Assembly (NCBI RefSeq): GCF_003353065.1
Contig: NZ_CP027806.1
Span: forward strand, 2,252,501-2,316,500
DNA length: 64,000 nucleotides
Source: Cyclonatronum proteinivorum
GTDB lineage: Bacteria; Bacteroidota; Rhodothermia; Balneolales; Cyclonatronaceae
Reading direction: 5' to 3'
Each line of letters begins with the position of its first letter. The stretch's first letter is position 1. Positions 14,930 to 24,069 of the stretch are shown here, piece after piece. The notes below the pieces were generated by a model that saw only the letters and a list, made by a program, of their open reading frames with translations, was not told the DNA's origin and searched no databases. Both the position numbers and the translations under genes were made by a program.

Positions 14930-16700
14930 TAAAAAGTCAAAGTTTGATTCTAAAGCCGTCGATTCACACCTGATTCGACGGCTTTATCAGTTTCTGAAAC
15001 CCTACAAGTGGTACCTTGTTTTAGCGCTGGTTCTCACGCTAATTGTATCTTTCGCTGGTCCGCTACGCCCGTTCCTGATACAAATTGCTATAGATGATTA
15101 CATCGCAACCGGTGATGTGCCGGGTCTTACGCAAATTGTCTTTTTTATTCTGGGTGTACTGATTGTTGAAAGTGTGCTCATGGTTGCCGTCACCTTCATC
15201 ACCCGATGGATCGGGCAAGGTGCCTTACTTTCACTCCGTAATGCAGTTTTTGAGAAAATACAGTCGCTGCATGTACAGTTTTTCGACCGCAACCCTATCG
15301 GAAAACTCATCACCCGAACAACCAACGATATTGAAGCCCTGAGTGATCTTCTTTCGTCCGGTGTAGTAAATATCATCGGGGATCTCTTCCGGATTTTCTT
15401 CATTTTGGTTTTTATGTTTGCGATGAGCTGGGAGCTTACGCTGGTCTCAATCAGCATACTTCCGGTACTTTTTTATGCAACCTTTTGGTTTAAGGCAAAA
15501 GTTCGGGTTGCTTTTCTTGACATCCGGGACTGGATTGCCCGGCTGAATTCTTTTGTGCAGGAGCACATCAATGGGATGAGCATTGTACAGCTGTTTGGCC
15601 GGGAAAAGAAGGAGATGGAAAAATTCAGTGCCATTAATAACGAGCATAAAAAAGCGCACATCCGTACCATTTTTTATTTTGCTGTTTTCTGGCCCATTGT
15701 AGAAGTGCTCTCGAGTTTCGCAATGGCGCTTGTTATCTGGTATGGGGGAGCAAGCGTACTTTCAGGCACGCTCACATTCGGTATTCTGGTAGCTTTCATT
15801 CAGTACGTCCGTCTGTTTTTCCTGCCGATCCGTGATTTGTCAGATAAGTTCAACACGCTCCAAAGCGCACTTGCTTCTTCTGAACGTATTTTTAGTGTAA
15901 TGGATGTCGAAAACGAAGTCAGAGAAGCGGAGAAGCCGATTCATCAAAAACCGTCTTCCCACGATATTGAATTCAGAAACGTCTCCTTCCGCTACACGGA
16001 GAAAGGTGATCAGATTCTTCGAAACGTTTCCTTTTCTGTAAAAGACGGGCAAACCGTTGCGGTTGTTGGGGCAACCGGATCGGGAAAAACCACGCTGATC
16101 AATCTTATGATGCGGTTTTATGACATCAAGGACGGAGAAATTCTGGTCCAGGGCCGCAACATTAAGGATTATTCGCTGAACTGTCTTCGCCGTTGTTTTG
16201 GCCTGGTTTTACAGGATAATGCCTTGTTTTCGGGCTCAATTTATGAAAATGTGAGCCTGGGCAATCCGGATATTACCATGGAACAGGTTGTTGAAGCTGC
16301 AAAAGCGGTTGAAGCTGATCGCTTCATTGAGCGGTTGCCGGGCGGCTACAATTTTGTGCTGCACGAACGGGGTGCTTCCCTGTCTATGGGGCAGCGGCAG
16401 CTTCTTTGTTTTATGCGGGCGCTGGTGTATAATCCCGGCGTTTTGGTGCTGGATGAAGCTACTTCCAACGTCGATTCCGAAACAGAGGCACTTGTGACCG
16501 GTGCCATTGACAAGCTCCTGAAAAACCGTACTTCCATCGTGATTGCGCACCGCCTTGCTACGATTCAGCATGCCGATAAAATTCTGGTTATGCATAAGGG
16601 CGAAATAAGGGAAGAAGGTACCCATCAGCAACTAATCAAAAAACGCGATGGAATTTACCGCCGCCTTTACGAACTTCAATACAAAGATCAGGCCGCCTGA
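14916..16700 (+). CDS. ABC exporter half-transporter with active catalytic site
   Basis: This 594-residue ABCB/MsbA-type subunit has six transmembrane helices in about residues 30-320 and a nucleotide-binding domain in 350-585. Walker A is GATGSGKTT. The signature deviates (LSMGQRQLL, Met491 in place of Gly). Walker B with catalytic Glu514 is VLVLDEATSNVDSE. A normal Walker B with an altered signature is the counterpart of the 11390 gene, so the two fit a heterodimeric exporter with one degenerate ATP site. The TTG start lies inside the end of rnz (14-nt overlap). The substrate is unknown; multidrug or lipid export is usual for the family. Confidence 0.9.
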   Translation: MTASDKKSKFDSKAVDSHLIRRLYQFLKPYKWYLVLALVLTLIVSFAGPLRPFLIQIAIDDYIATGDVPGLTQIVFFILGVLIVESVLMVAVTFITRWIGQGALLSLRNAVFEKIQSLHVQFFDRNPIGKLITRTTNDIEALSDLLSSGVVNIIGDLFRIFFILVFMFAMSWELTLVSISILPVLFYATFWFKAKVRVAFLDIRDWIARLNSFVQEHINGMSIVQLFGREKKEMEKFSAINNEHKKAHIRTIFYFAVFWPIVEVLSSFAMALVIWYGGASVLSGTLTFGILVAFIQYVRLFFLPIRDLSDKFNTLQSALASSERIFSVMDVENEVREAEKPIHQKPSSHDIEFRNVSFRYTEKGDQILRNVSFSVKDGQTVAVVGATGSGKTTLINLMMRFYDIKDGEILVQGRNIKDYSLNCLRRCFGLVLQDNALFSGSIYENVSLGNPDITMEQVVEAAKAVEADRFIERLPGGYNFVLHERGASLSMGQRQLLCFMRALVYNPGVLVLDEATSNVDSETEALVTGAIDKLLKNRTSIVIAHRLATIQHADKILVMHKGEIREEGTHQQLIKKRDGIYRRLYELQYKDQAA

Positions 16701-16784
16701 TCTGATCCGTGTGCCATTCCCTTTTCTTCAGGCAAACAACAAGCATCAATAGTATTCTAAACTCTACAATCAGACGATATAATC

Positions 16785-17225
16785 ATGAAAACAGCATACT
16801 TGACGACACAATACGGGACCATGAAAATTGAATTTTTTGAGAAAGATGCGCCCGGAACAGTGGCAAATTTTGTAAAGCTTTCTGAGGACGGCTTCTATGA
16901 CGGGCTAACCTTTCACCGCGTAATTCCTGACTTTGTCGTTCAGGGAGGCTGTCCTAAAGGCACAGGTGTTGGCGGACCGGGTTACCAAATTAAGTGTGAG
17001 CTTGATGGCGGCAATCAGTATCACGACCGCGGTGTTTTGTCTATGGCCCATGCCGGGCGCGATACCGGCGGATCTCAGTTTTTTATCTGTCACAGCCGCG
17101 ACAATACAGCACATCTCGACCGCCGTCACACCGTTTTTGGCAAAGTAGTTGAGAATGTTGATATTGTTGACAAAATCCGTCAGGGGGATAAAATCGAAAA
17201 AATTGAAATCCGGGACGAAGCTTAA
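16785..17225 (+). CDS. Peptidyl-prolyl cis-trans isomerase, cyclophilin type
   Basis: This 146-residue protein is a compact cyclophilin that isomerises peptide bonds before proline. Conserved active-site segments are [19 protein letters not shown] (with the catalytic Arg and Phe), [20 protein letters not shown] and [17 protein letters not shown]. There is no signal peptide, so it is cytoplasmic. The length is that of the small bacterial PpiB group. It follows the exporter gene after 84 nt on the same strand. Confidence 0.93.
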   Translation: MKTAYLTTQYGTMKIEFFEKDAPGTVANFVKLSEDGFYDGLTFHRVIPDFVVQGGCPKGTGVGGPGYQIKCELDGGNQYHDRGVLSMAHAGRDTGGSQFFICHSRDNTAHLDRRHTVFGKVVENVDIVDKIRQGDKIEKIEIRDEA

Positions 17226-17270
17226 GCATACAACTTGCTGAATCTTAAAGCCCGGTAGATTGAAGCCAGC

Positions 17271-17508
17271 ATTATTCACAATTAAACAGAATTTATTTGC
17301 TGAGTGTAAACTTAAATTTGGCTTAGCGAAAAACACCGATTGCCCAAATTTAAGTTAGGTGTAAAGTCTGCTGCGCACCGAGCGCTGCGAAATTTCCCCG
17401 CTGGCGGCGTTGAAGCTGAAAACTCATGCTCAGGGTACTGAGGTACCCTTACGCTGAGTTTTCAGCTTCGCCTTGCCAGCAAGAAAATTTCTTGGTGAAT
17501 AATACGGG
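17271..17508 (+). repeat. Palindromic intergenic repeat family II, copy 1
   Basis: This 238-nt element fills much of the 466-nt gap between the cyclophilin gene and alaS. The left end ATTATTCACAA and the right end TTGGTGAATAATACGGG form an imperfect inverted repeat. Inside are a 13-bp stem (AACTTAAATTTGG at 17309-17321 with CCAAATTTAAGTT at 17344-17356) and a long nested hairpin (GAAGCTGAAAACTCA at 17412-17426 with TGAGTTTTCAGCTTC at 17455-17469, around GGGTACTGAGGTACCC). The second clear copy is at 50708-50923. The rest of the gap, to 17691, holds the presumed alaS promoter region but nothing coding. Confidence 0.7.
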
Positions 17509-17691
17509 TAAAGTGCTATTCAGAGGTTGCTTCGTCATGTACAGCGTTTTTTTTCGCTGGCAGCGACCGGACAAAACAGGATTTTTTTGTATTTTAGCGG
17601 CTTATTTTAACGGGTTGCCCTGTATGAACAGGCAGCTAATCTCATAAATGCATCAAAACAAAACAGCCCTTACCGACTCGTTTTCAAACTT

Positions 17692-20376
17692 ATGTCAATT
17701 AAAACCGCTGCCCAAATAAGGCAGGAATTTCTCGACTTCTTTGCTGCAAAGGCACACGCCATCACGCCAAGTGCCCCTGTTGTACCGCAGGATGATCCTA
17801 CCTTGCTTTTCACCAATGCGGGCATGAATCAGTTTAAACCTATTTTTTTAGGTGAACAGCAAACCTACGCGCAGGACGGGCGGCAATGGTCACGCGCAGC
17901 GAACAGCCAAAAGTGCATTCGCGTAAGTGGCAAACATAACGATCTCGAGGAGGTAGGTATAGATACCTACCATCACACCCTTTTCGAGATGCTCGGAAAC
18001 TGGTCGTTTGGGGATTATTTCAAGGAAGAAGCCATAGCATGGGCCTGGGAATTGCTGGTAAAAGAATGGGGGCTCGATCCCGACCGGCTCTACGCTACTG
18101 TTTTTGGCGGAGATGAAAAAGACGGTCTGCCGGTAGACGATGAAGCTATAGAACTTTGGAAGAAAGTGACATCCATCAAACCGGAAAACATCCTTCGCTT
18201 TGGTAAAAAGGATAATTTTTGGGAAATGGGGGATACCGGCCCCTGCGGACCCTGTTCTGAAATTCATGTTGATCTTCGCTCAGATGAAGAACGCGCTAAG
18301 GTTAGCGGAGCGGAGCTTGTAAATGCAGACGACCCAAGGGTAATGGAAATCTGGAACCTGGTTTTTATCCAGTTTAATCGTCAGCCTGACGGCAGCTTGC
18401 AAAAACTACCGGCTCAGCACGTTGACACCGGAATGGGTTTTGAGCGGATTTGTGCGGTACTGCAAGGCAAAACTTCCAATTATGATTCGGACGTTTTTCA
18501 GCCGCTTATTCAGGAAATCGCGGCTTTGGCTTCCAAAACCTACGGCAAGGATGAAAAAACGGATATTGCCATTCGCGTCATCGCCGATCACATTCGTGCT
18601 GTATCATTCGGTGTAGCGGACGGAGCTTCTCCTTCCAATGATGGCCGCGGCTACGTCATCCGGCGTATTCTGCGACGTGCCATGCGCTATGGCTGGGATG
18701 TTCTCGGCCTGCGTGAGCCATTCATGCACCGGCTTGTTCCGGGTATCGGGAAAGTTTTTGAGGAGGTATTCCCGGAGCTTCAGGCACAGCTTGCCTACGT
18801 TATATCTGTGGTGAAGGCTGAGGAGGAAAGCTTCCTGCGCACCTTAGGGCAAGGCATAAGCCTGTTCGAACAGGTTGCACAAGACACCAAAGAAATTGCC
18901 GGCGAACACGCCTTTAAATTGCATGACACCTATGGTTTTCCCATAGACCTGACGCGCTTAATGGCCCGCGAACGGGGCCTGACTGTTGATGAAGCGGGTT
19001 TTGACCGGCTAATGCAGGAGCAAAAAGAGCGCGCAAGAAGTGCCGGTCGGTTTCAGGCGGTTACGTCGGATGCGCAACCCTGGAATTTCATGCCGGGGCA
19101 TACCGAACTCTCTGAAACAAAATTCACCGGATACGATAACTTTTCTGTAAAAGCCGGGCTAATTGCATGGCGCCCAACAGATGATGACGGTATTTTTGAA
19201 GTTGTTCTCGATCAAACCCCGTTTTATGCGGAGAGTGGCGGTCAGGTTGCTGACACTGGTTTTATCCGTTTCGGAGATACGGCATTGCGCGTAAATGATG
19301 TTCGTAAGAAAGACGGCGTCTTCATCCATTACACAGAAGGCGCGCCGCCGCAAAACAGCGCCGAATGCTATGCTGAAATTGACAGTGGTCTTCGTACAGA
19401 GACGCAAAAAAATCATACTGCAACACACATCCTGCATGCCGTGCTTCGAAACACGCTTGGAGATCATGTAGCACAGAAAGGCTCACTTGTAGCCCCGGAT
19501 AAACTCAGGTTTGACTTCTCACATTTTGAAGCTGTTACACAGGAACAGCTTGATCAGATTGAGGCGCAGGTCAATCAGAAAATTCAGGAAAACATCCCGC
19601 TGACCGATGAGCGTAATGTCCCGATTGAAGAGGCCAAATCACGCGGGGCCATGATGCTCTTTGGGGAAAAATATGGGGATTTCGTCCGTGTCGTTACCTT
19701 TGACCCGTCGTTCTCCGTGGAGTTTTGCGGAGGCACGCACGTAAAGGCGACCGGTGAGATCGGATACTTCCGTTTTGTCTCGGAATCAAGCGTCGCTTCG
19801 GGCATACGCCGTGTTGAGGCGGTAACCGGGGTGAAGGCCGATGCCCTTCTGCGCACGGAGAAGCATATTTTGTCATCACTGAAGAAAATTGCCGGCGCCG
19901 GCAAGGATCCGCTTACTTTTGTCGAAGAACTCCTTGCTGAAAGAAAAAATCTTCAAAGAGAAGTTAAAGCGCTCAAGATGGAAGTGGCAGGTGCAGGGCT
20001 CGAGCAAATACTCAGTAACAGCGAAGTTGTAACAAATGGCGTTAGGCTTATCAAAGGCGTTGTAGAGGGTTCTGACATGAGTCAGCTTAAGCAACTTGGC
20101 TACGATATGCTCAACAGGGAGCAATCCGGCACGGTTTGTCTCTTAGGTACGGCGGATGCAGAAGCTGGTAAAGTGTATCTGATGGCCTGTGTATCTGATG
20201 ACCTTATCAAACGCGGGCTCAAAGCGGGAGCGCTGGTCGGAGCCGCAGCTAAATTTGTTGGCGGCGGCGGCGGCGGGCAGCCTAACCTTGCGACAGCGGG
20301 TGGCAAACAGCCTGAAAATCTTAGTAAAGCGCTGGAGAATGCACCTGAACTGATTAAAAGCTTTCTCCAAAATTGA
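17692..20376 (+). CDS. alaS: Alanine--tRNA ligase
   Basis: This 894-residue class II synthetase charges tRNA(Ala) and edits mischarged Ser/Gly. Its catalytic core covers residues 1-240 (LLFTNAGMNQFKPIFLGEQ, FEMLGNWSFGDYFKEEAI, NFWEMGDTGPCGPCSEIHVD). The tRNA-recognition domain follows, then the editing domain with HTATH at 575-579 and the downstream CGGTHVKATGEIG zinc motif. The C-terminal C-Ala domain ends with a Gly-rich linker (GGGGGGQPNLATAGG). The length is near the family norm of about 875. It stands alone, with family II repeat copy 1 upstream. Confidence 0.97.
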   Translation: MSIKTAAQIRQEFLDFFAAKAHAITPSAPVVPQDDPTLLFTNAGMNQFKPIFLGEQQTYAQDGRQWSRAANSQKCIRVSGKHNDLEEVGIDTYHHTLFEMLGNWSFGDYFKEEAIAWAWELLVKEWGLDPDRLYATVFGGDEKDGLPVDDEAIELWKKVTSIKPENILRFGKKDNFWEMGDTGPCGPCSEIHVDLRSDEERAKVSGAELVNADDPRVMEIWNLVFIQFNRQPDGSLQKLPAQHVDTGMGFERICAVLQGKTSNYDSDVFQPLIQEIAALASKTYGKDEKTDIAIRVIADHIRAVSFGVADGASPSNDGRGYVIRRILRRAMRYGWDVLGLREPFMHRLVPGIGKVFEEVFPELQAQLAYVISVVKAEEESFLRTLGQGISLFEQVAQDTKEIAGEHAFKLHDTYGFPIDLTRLMARERGLTVDEAGFDRLMQEQKERARSAGRFQAVTSDAQPWNFMPGHTELSETKFTGYDNFSVKAGLIAWRPTDDDGIFEVVLDQTPFYAESGGQVADTGFIRFGDTALRVNDVRKKDGVFIHYTEGAPPQNSAECYAEIDSGLRTETQKNHTATHILHAVLRNTLGDHVAQKGSLVAPDKLRFDFSHFEAVTQEQLDQIEAQVNQKIQENIPLTDERNVPIEEAKSRGAMMLFGEKYGDFVRVVTFDPSFSVEFCGGTHVKATGEIGYFRFVSESSVASGIRRVEAVTGVKADALLRTEKHILSSLKKIAGAGKDPLTFVEELLAERKNLQREVKALKMEVAGAGLEQILSNSEVVTNGVRLIKGVVEGSDMSQLKQLGYDMLNREQSGTVCLLGTADAEAGKVYLMACVSDDLIKRGLKAGALVGAAAKFVGGGGGGQPNLATAGGKQPENLSKALENAPELIKSFLQN

Positions 20377-20458
20377 CATCCTATGCGGGCCTGTTTTGGG
20401 ATTGCCCGTCAAATTTTTTCGGAAATAAAAGTTAACCCTAACCAATACTTTCATAATC

Positions 20459-21532
20459 ATGGCAAAAAAAGCCGAGGATGGGTTCACACCCACGGGTAAG
20501 GTTTACAAAAGCACTACGCTTCCTAAACCAACTAACAAAAATCATAAGGATTTAGGTATAAAGGACGAACAGTTACCACTCATTTTCCGCAACATGTACC
20601 TGCAGCGTCGTTTCGAAGAACGGGCCGCACAAATGTACCAAAAGGGAAAATTCGGTGGTTTTCTTCACCTGTACATCGGGCAGGAAGCTGTTTCGGCGAG
20701 TACGGTGCATGTTTTAAATGATGATGATGATATCATCAGTGCGTACCGGGTTCACGGTATGGCGCTTGCAAGAGGTACAAGCCCAAATGCCTGTATGGCC
20801 GAGCTGTTCGGTAAGGTGACCGGATGCTCCAAAGGTAAGGGCGGTTCCATGCACTTTTTTGACGTTGAAAAACACTTCTGGGGCGGTCATGCCATTGTAG
20901 GCGCACACATTCCGCTCGGTGCCGGACTTGCCATGGCCAACAAATATCAGGGTAACGGTCGTATCGCGATTTGCTTCTTCGGAGATGGTGCCGTCGATCA
21001 GGGTTCTCTGAACGAAACCTTTAACCTGGCTCAGCTCTGGAAGCTCCCGGTCATTTTTGTGGTTGAAAACAACGGATACTCAATGGGTACCGCTGTAGAA
21101 CGGCATTCCGCGGGTCAGCTTCATAAGCGCGGAGAAGCTTATGACATGAAAAATGGGGTTGCCAATGGGATGGACTTTTTCTCCATGGTAGATACGCTCA
21201 CAGATATCGCAAAAGAAGTACGCGAAACCAATGAGCCCTACTTCCTTGAAGTGAAAACCTACCGCTACCGCGGACATTCCATGAGTGATCCCGGAAATTA
21301 CCGCACCAAAGAAGAGCTTGTAGAATTCCGCTCGTTTGATCCTATAGAGCGCCTGAAAACCTACATGCTTGAGCATAAGCTCATCACAAAAGATGAAATT
21401 AAAAACATCGAAGATGAGGTCAATCAGGAAGTGCTGGATGCCATTGATTTTGCTGAAAACAGTGATTTCCCGCCGGCTTCAGATCTCTATGAGCATGTGT
21501 ATGTTCAGGAAGATTTCCCGTTCCATACCTAA
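20459..21532 (+). CDS. pdhA: Pyruvate dehydrogenase E1 component, alpha subunit
   Basis: This 357-residue thiamine diphosphate enzyme subunit decarboxylates pyruvate in the PDH complex. The ThDP/Mg motif is GDGAVDQGSLNETFNLAQLW, ending in PVIFVVENNGYSMGTA. GGHAIVGAHIPLGAGLAMAN and the phospho-loop-like YRYRGHSMSDPGNYRTKEE are family hallmarks. It is followed by the beta subunit after 35 nt and then by E2, so the three genes form one operon. The branched-chain enzyme is an alternative for such E1 pairs, but the E2 partner here supports PDH. Confidence 0.93.
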   Translation: MAKKAEDGFTPTGKVYKSTTLPKPTNKNHKDLGIKDEQLPLIFRNMYLQRRFEERAAQMYQKGKFGGFLHLYIGQEAVSASTVHVLNDDDDIISAYRVHGMALARGTSPNACMAELFGKVTGCSKGKGGSMHFFDVEKHFWGGHAIVGAHIPLGAGLAMANKYQGNGRIAICFFGDGAVDQGSLNETFNLAQLWKLPVIFVVENNGYSMGTAVERHSAGQLHKRGEAYDMKNGVANGMDFFSMVDTLTDIAKEVRETNEPYFLEVKTYRYRGHSMSDPGNYRTKEELVEFRSFDPIERLKTYMLEHKLITKDEIKNIEDEVNQEVLDAIDFAENSDFPPASDLYEHVYVQEDFPFHT

Positions 21533-21567
21533 TCATCACGCAAATTCAGAAGGGAGAATAAAATCTA

Positions 21568-22548
21568 ATGTCTGTTAAACAATTCAGAGACGCCATCCGT
21601 GAAGCGATGGTCGAAGAAATGCGCCGTGATGAAAATATCATCATCATGGGAGAAGAGGTTGCTGAGTACGATGGCGCCTACAAGGTTACGCAGGGAATGC
21701 TCGAGGAATTCGGGCTGCGCCGGGTAATTGATACCCCGATCTCAGAACTCGGGTTTGCGGGGGTAGGTGTTGGAGCTGCCATGAATGGTCTGCGACCCAT
21801 TATCGAATTTATGACCTTCAATTTCGCAGTTGTCGGTATAGATCAGATTCTGAACAACGCAGCCAAAATCCGCTACATGAGCGGTGGTCAGGTGAAATTT
21901 CCGATGGTATTCAGAGGCCCTAACGCTTCAGCCGGTCAGCTCGGGGCAACACACTCTGTTGCATACGAAAGCCTGTACGCCCACATTCCGGGTCTTAAGG
22001 TGATGTACCCATCCGAGCCCTATGATGCAAAAGGCATGCTCAAAACAGCGATTCGTGATGACGACCCCGTTATCTTCCTGGAATCCGAGCAAATGTACGG
22101 CATGAAACAGGAAGTACCCGATGAGGAGTATCTCATTCCGTATGGGGTTGGTAAAATTAAGCGCGAGGGAGATGATGTAACGATTGTTGCGCACGGTAAA
22201 ATGTACCATATTGCGCAGCAAGCGGCAAAAGAGCTCGCTAAGGATGGTATTGAAGCTGAGATCATTGATCCGCGCTGCATGAAGCCATTTGACTTCAAAA
22301 TGGTGATTGAGTCGATCAAAAAAACCAACCGTTGTGTGATTGTGGATGAGTCCCACCCGTTTGCAGGCATGGCGGCTGAGATTGGTTTCGTCATTCAGCG
22401 CGATGCTTTTGACTATCTCGATGCGCCTGTACAGCGTGTAACGATACCTGATGTACCGGCTCCGTTCGCAAAAAACTTGTTCGACATCTGGCTGCCGGGC
22501 CCGAAACAAGTCATTGACGCGGTCAAGACCGTGACGTACAATAATTAA
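21568..22548 (+). CDS. pdhB: Pyruvate dehydrogenase E1 component, beta subunit
   Basis: This 326-residue transketolase-like beta subunit pairs with PdhA. Motifs are MGEEVAEYDGAYKVTQGMLE, RVIDTPISELGFAGVGVGAA (with the catalytic Glu), VVFRGPNASAGQLG-like FRGPNASAGQLGATHS, and the C-terminal domain VDESHPFAGMAAEIGFVIQR. It completes the ThDP-binding site at the dimer interface. It sits between pdhA and the E2 gene at short distances (35 and 25 nt). Confidence 0.94.
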   Translation: MSVKQFRDAIREAMVEEMRRDENIIIMGEEVAEYDGAYKVTQGMLEEFGLRRVIDTPISELGFAGVGVGAAMNGLRPIIEFMTFNFAVVGIDQILNNAAKIRYMSGGQVKFPMVFRGPNASAGQLGATHSVAYESLYAHIPGLKVMYPSEPYDAKGMLKTAIRDDDPVIFLESEQMYGMKQEVPDEEYLIPYGVGKIKREGDDVTIVAHGKMYHIAQQAAKELAKDGIEAEIIDPRCMKPFDFKMVIESIKKTNRCVIVDESHPFAGMAAEIGFVIQRDAFDYLDAPVQRVTIPDVPAPFAKNLFDIWLPGPKQVIDAVKTVTYNN

Positions 22549-22573
22549 TCACAGAAAAGCGAAGGATTGCAGT

Positions 22574-23896
22574 ATGGCTATAGTAATTGATATGCCCAAA
22601 CTTAGTGACACAATGGAAGAAGGTGTCATTGCAAAATGGAACGTTAGTGAAGGTGACGCGGTAAGCTCCGGAGACATCATTGCTGAAGTTGAAACAGACA
22701 AAGCAACAATGGATGTTGAAGTTTTCGATGACGGCACAGTTCTCAAACTCGTTGCGAGTGAAGGAGACGCTATCCCCCTAGGCGGAATAATCGCAATCAT
22801 CGGAGATGAAGGCGAAGATATCAGTGATCTTCTTGATGGCGACAGCTCGTCCGCTTCCGGTAAAGAAGCGCCCGCGAAAAAAGAGAAAGAACCTAAGGAA
22901 GTGGAAGAAGAAGAGAAAGAATTTGATCCGCTCTTTGGCGAAATTGAGGATAAGGACGAAGCTGGTCAGGAAGAAAGTGCCGAATCAGCTGATTCGGCTT
23001 CTGATGAAGACGGTCGCGTAAAAGCTTCACCGCTTGCCCGCAAAATGGCCAAAGAACAGGGCATTAGTCTCAGCAAAGTTAAGGGCAGCGGCCCCAATGG
23101 ACGCATAGTGAAGGCTGATATTGAAGGATATAAGCCGGAAGAGCAAAGTCCGAAACAACAAGCTAAATCTGAAGAAAAAGCTGCACCAGCGACCAAACCC
23201 GCCGCTGCAGCCGCCGTTAATTACGAAGATATTCCCATCAATCAGATGCGCAAAACCATTGCGCGCCGCCTGAGTGAGAGTATGTTCACCAACCCGCACT
23301 TCTATGAAACGATTGATATCGACATGAAGAAAGCGGTACAGATGCGCGAGAGTTTAAATGTAATGCCCGATGTGAAAATCAGCTTTAATGACATGGTTGT
23401 TAAAGCCTGTGCTGTTGCACTGCGCCGCCATCCAAAAATCAACAGCTCATGGCTGGGCGACGTAATCCGTATGCACAAAGATGTTCATATTGCAGTAGCG
23501 GTAGCCGTTGAAGACGGTTTGCTCACGCCTGTCATCCGCGATACGGATCGCAAAGGATTTGCTGAAATTGGCAAAGAAGTACGCGAGCTTGCCGGCAAAG
23601 CCAAAGAGAAGAAGCTGCAGCCCGATCAGATGGAAGGCAGCACCTTCACGATCAGCAATCTCGGTATGTTTGGTATTGAGGAATTTACAGCAATCATCAA
23701 CCCGCCTAATGCCTGTATTCTGGCCGTAGGAGCTATTCGGGATGTACCTGTTGTCGAGAACGGTGAAGTCGTCCCGGGCAAGCGTATGAAGGTAACTCTT
23801 TCCAGTGATCACCGCGTCGTTGACGGTGCACTTGCCGCTCAGTTCCTGCAAACGCTGCGGAGTCTGTTAGAAGAACCAATGGGTATGTTATTGTAA
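22574..23896 (+). CDS. pdhC: Dihydrolipoamide acetyltransferase (E2) of pyruvate dehydrogenase
   Basis: This 440-residue protein forms the core of the PDH complex. A single lipoyl domain spans residues 1-80 with the lipoylated Lys43 in VETDKATMDVEVF. An acidic and alanine-rich linker follows. The E1/E3-binding domain lies at about 150-187 (VKASPLARKMAKEQGISLSK). The catalytic acetyltransferase domain runs from about 215 to the end, with His413 and Asp417 in SSDHRVVDGA. No E3 gene is present in the window. A strong terminator follows. Confidence 0.95.
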   Translation: MAIVIDMPKLSDTMEEGVIAKWNVSEGDAVSSGDIIAEVETDKATMDVEVFDDGTVLKLVASEGDAIPLGGIIAIIGDEGEDISDLLDGDSSSASGKEAPAKKEKEPKEVEEEEKEFDPLFGEIEDKDEAGQEESAESADSASDEDGRVKASPLARKMAKEQGISLSKVKGSGPNGRIVKADIEGYKPEEQSPKQQAKSEEKAAPATKPAAAAAVNYEDIPINQMRKTIARRLSESMFTNPHFYETIDIDMKKAVQMRESLNVMPDVKISFNDMVVKACAVALRRHPKINSSWLGDVIRMHKDVHIAVAVAVEDGLLTPVIRDTDRKGFAEIGKEVRELAGKAKEKKLQPDQMEGSTFTISNLGMFGIEEFTAIINPPNACILAVGAIRDVPVVENGEVVPGKRMKVTLSSDHRVVDGALAAQFLQTLRSLLEEPMGMLL

Positions 23897-23917
23897 ACCC
23901 ATTGCTGCACAATGATT

Positions 23918-23957
23918 AAAACAGCCGGAATCTCTCATGCAGGTTTCGGCTGTTTTT
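23918..23957 (+). terminator. Terminator after the pdh operon
   Basis: The arms ACAGCCGGAA (23921-23930) and TTTCGGCTGT (23943-23952) pair around a 12-nt loop, with A-rich flanking sequence on the left and T6 on the right. It ends pdhA-pdhB-pdhC transcription. Confidence 0.85.
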
Positions 23958-24069
23958 TATTTAAAGTGAAACTGATTTGCGCAATCCTACAAAATAAGTT
24001 TGGATTTTAGTCACACTGTTTTACCTTTACAGACATATTACCCTTTAAAAAACCTTCAATTTGTACCCC

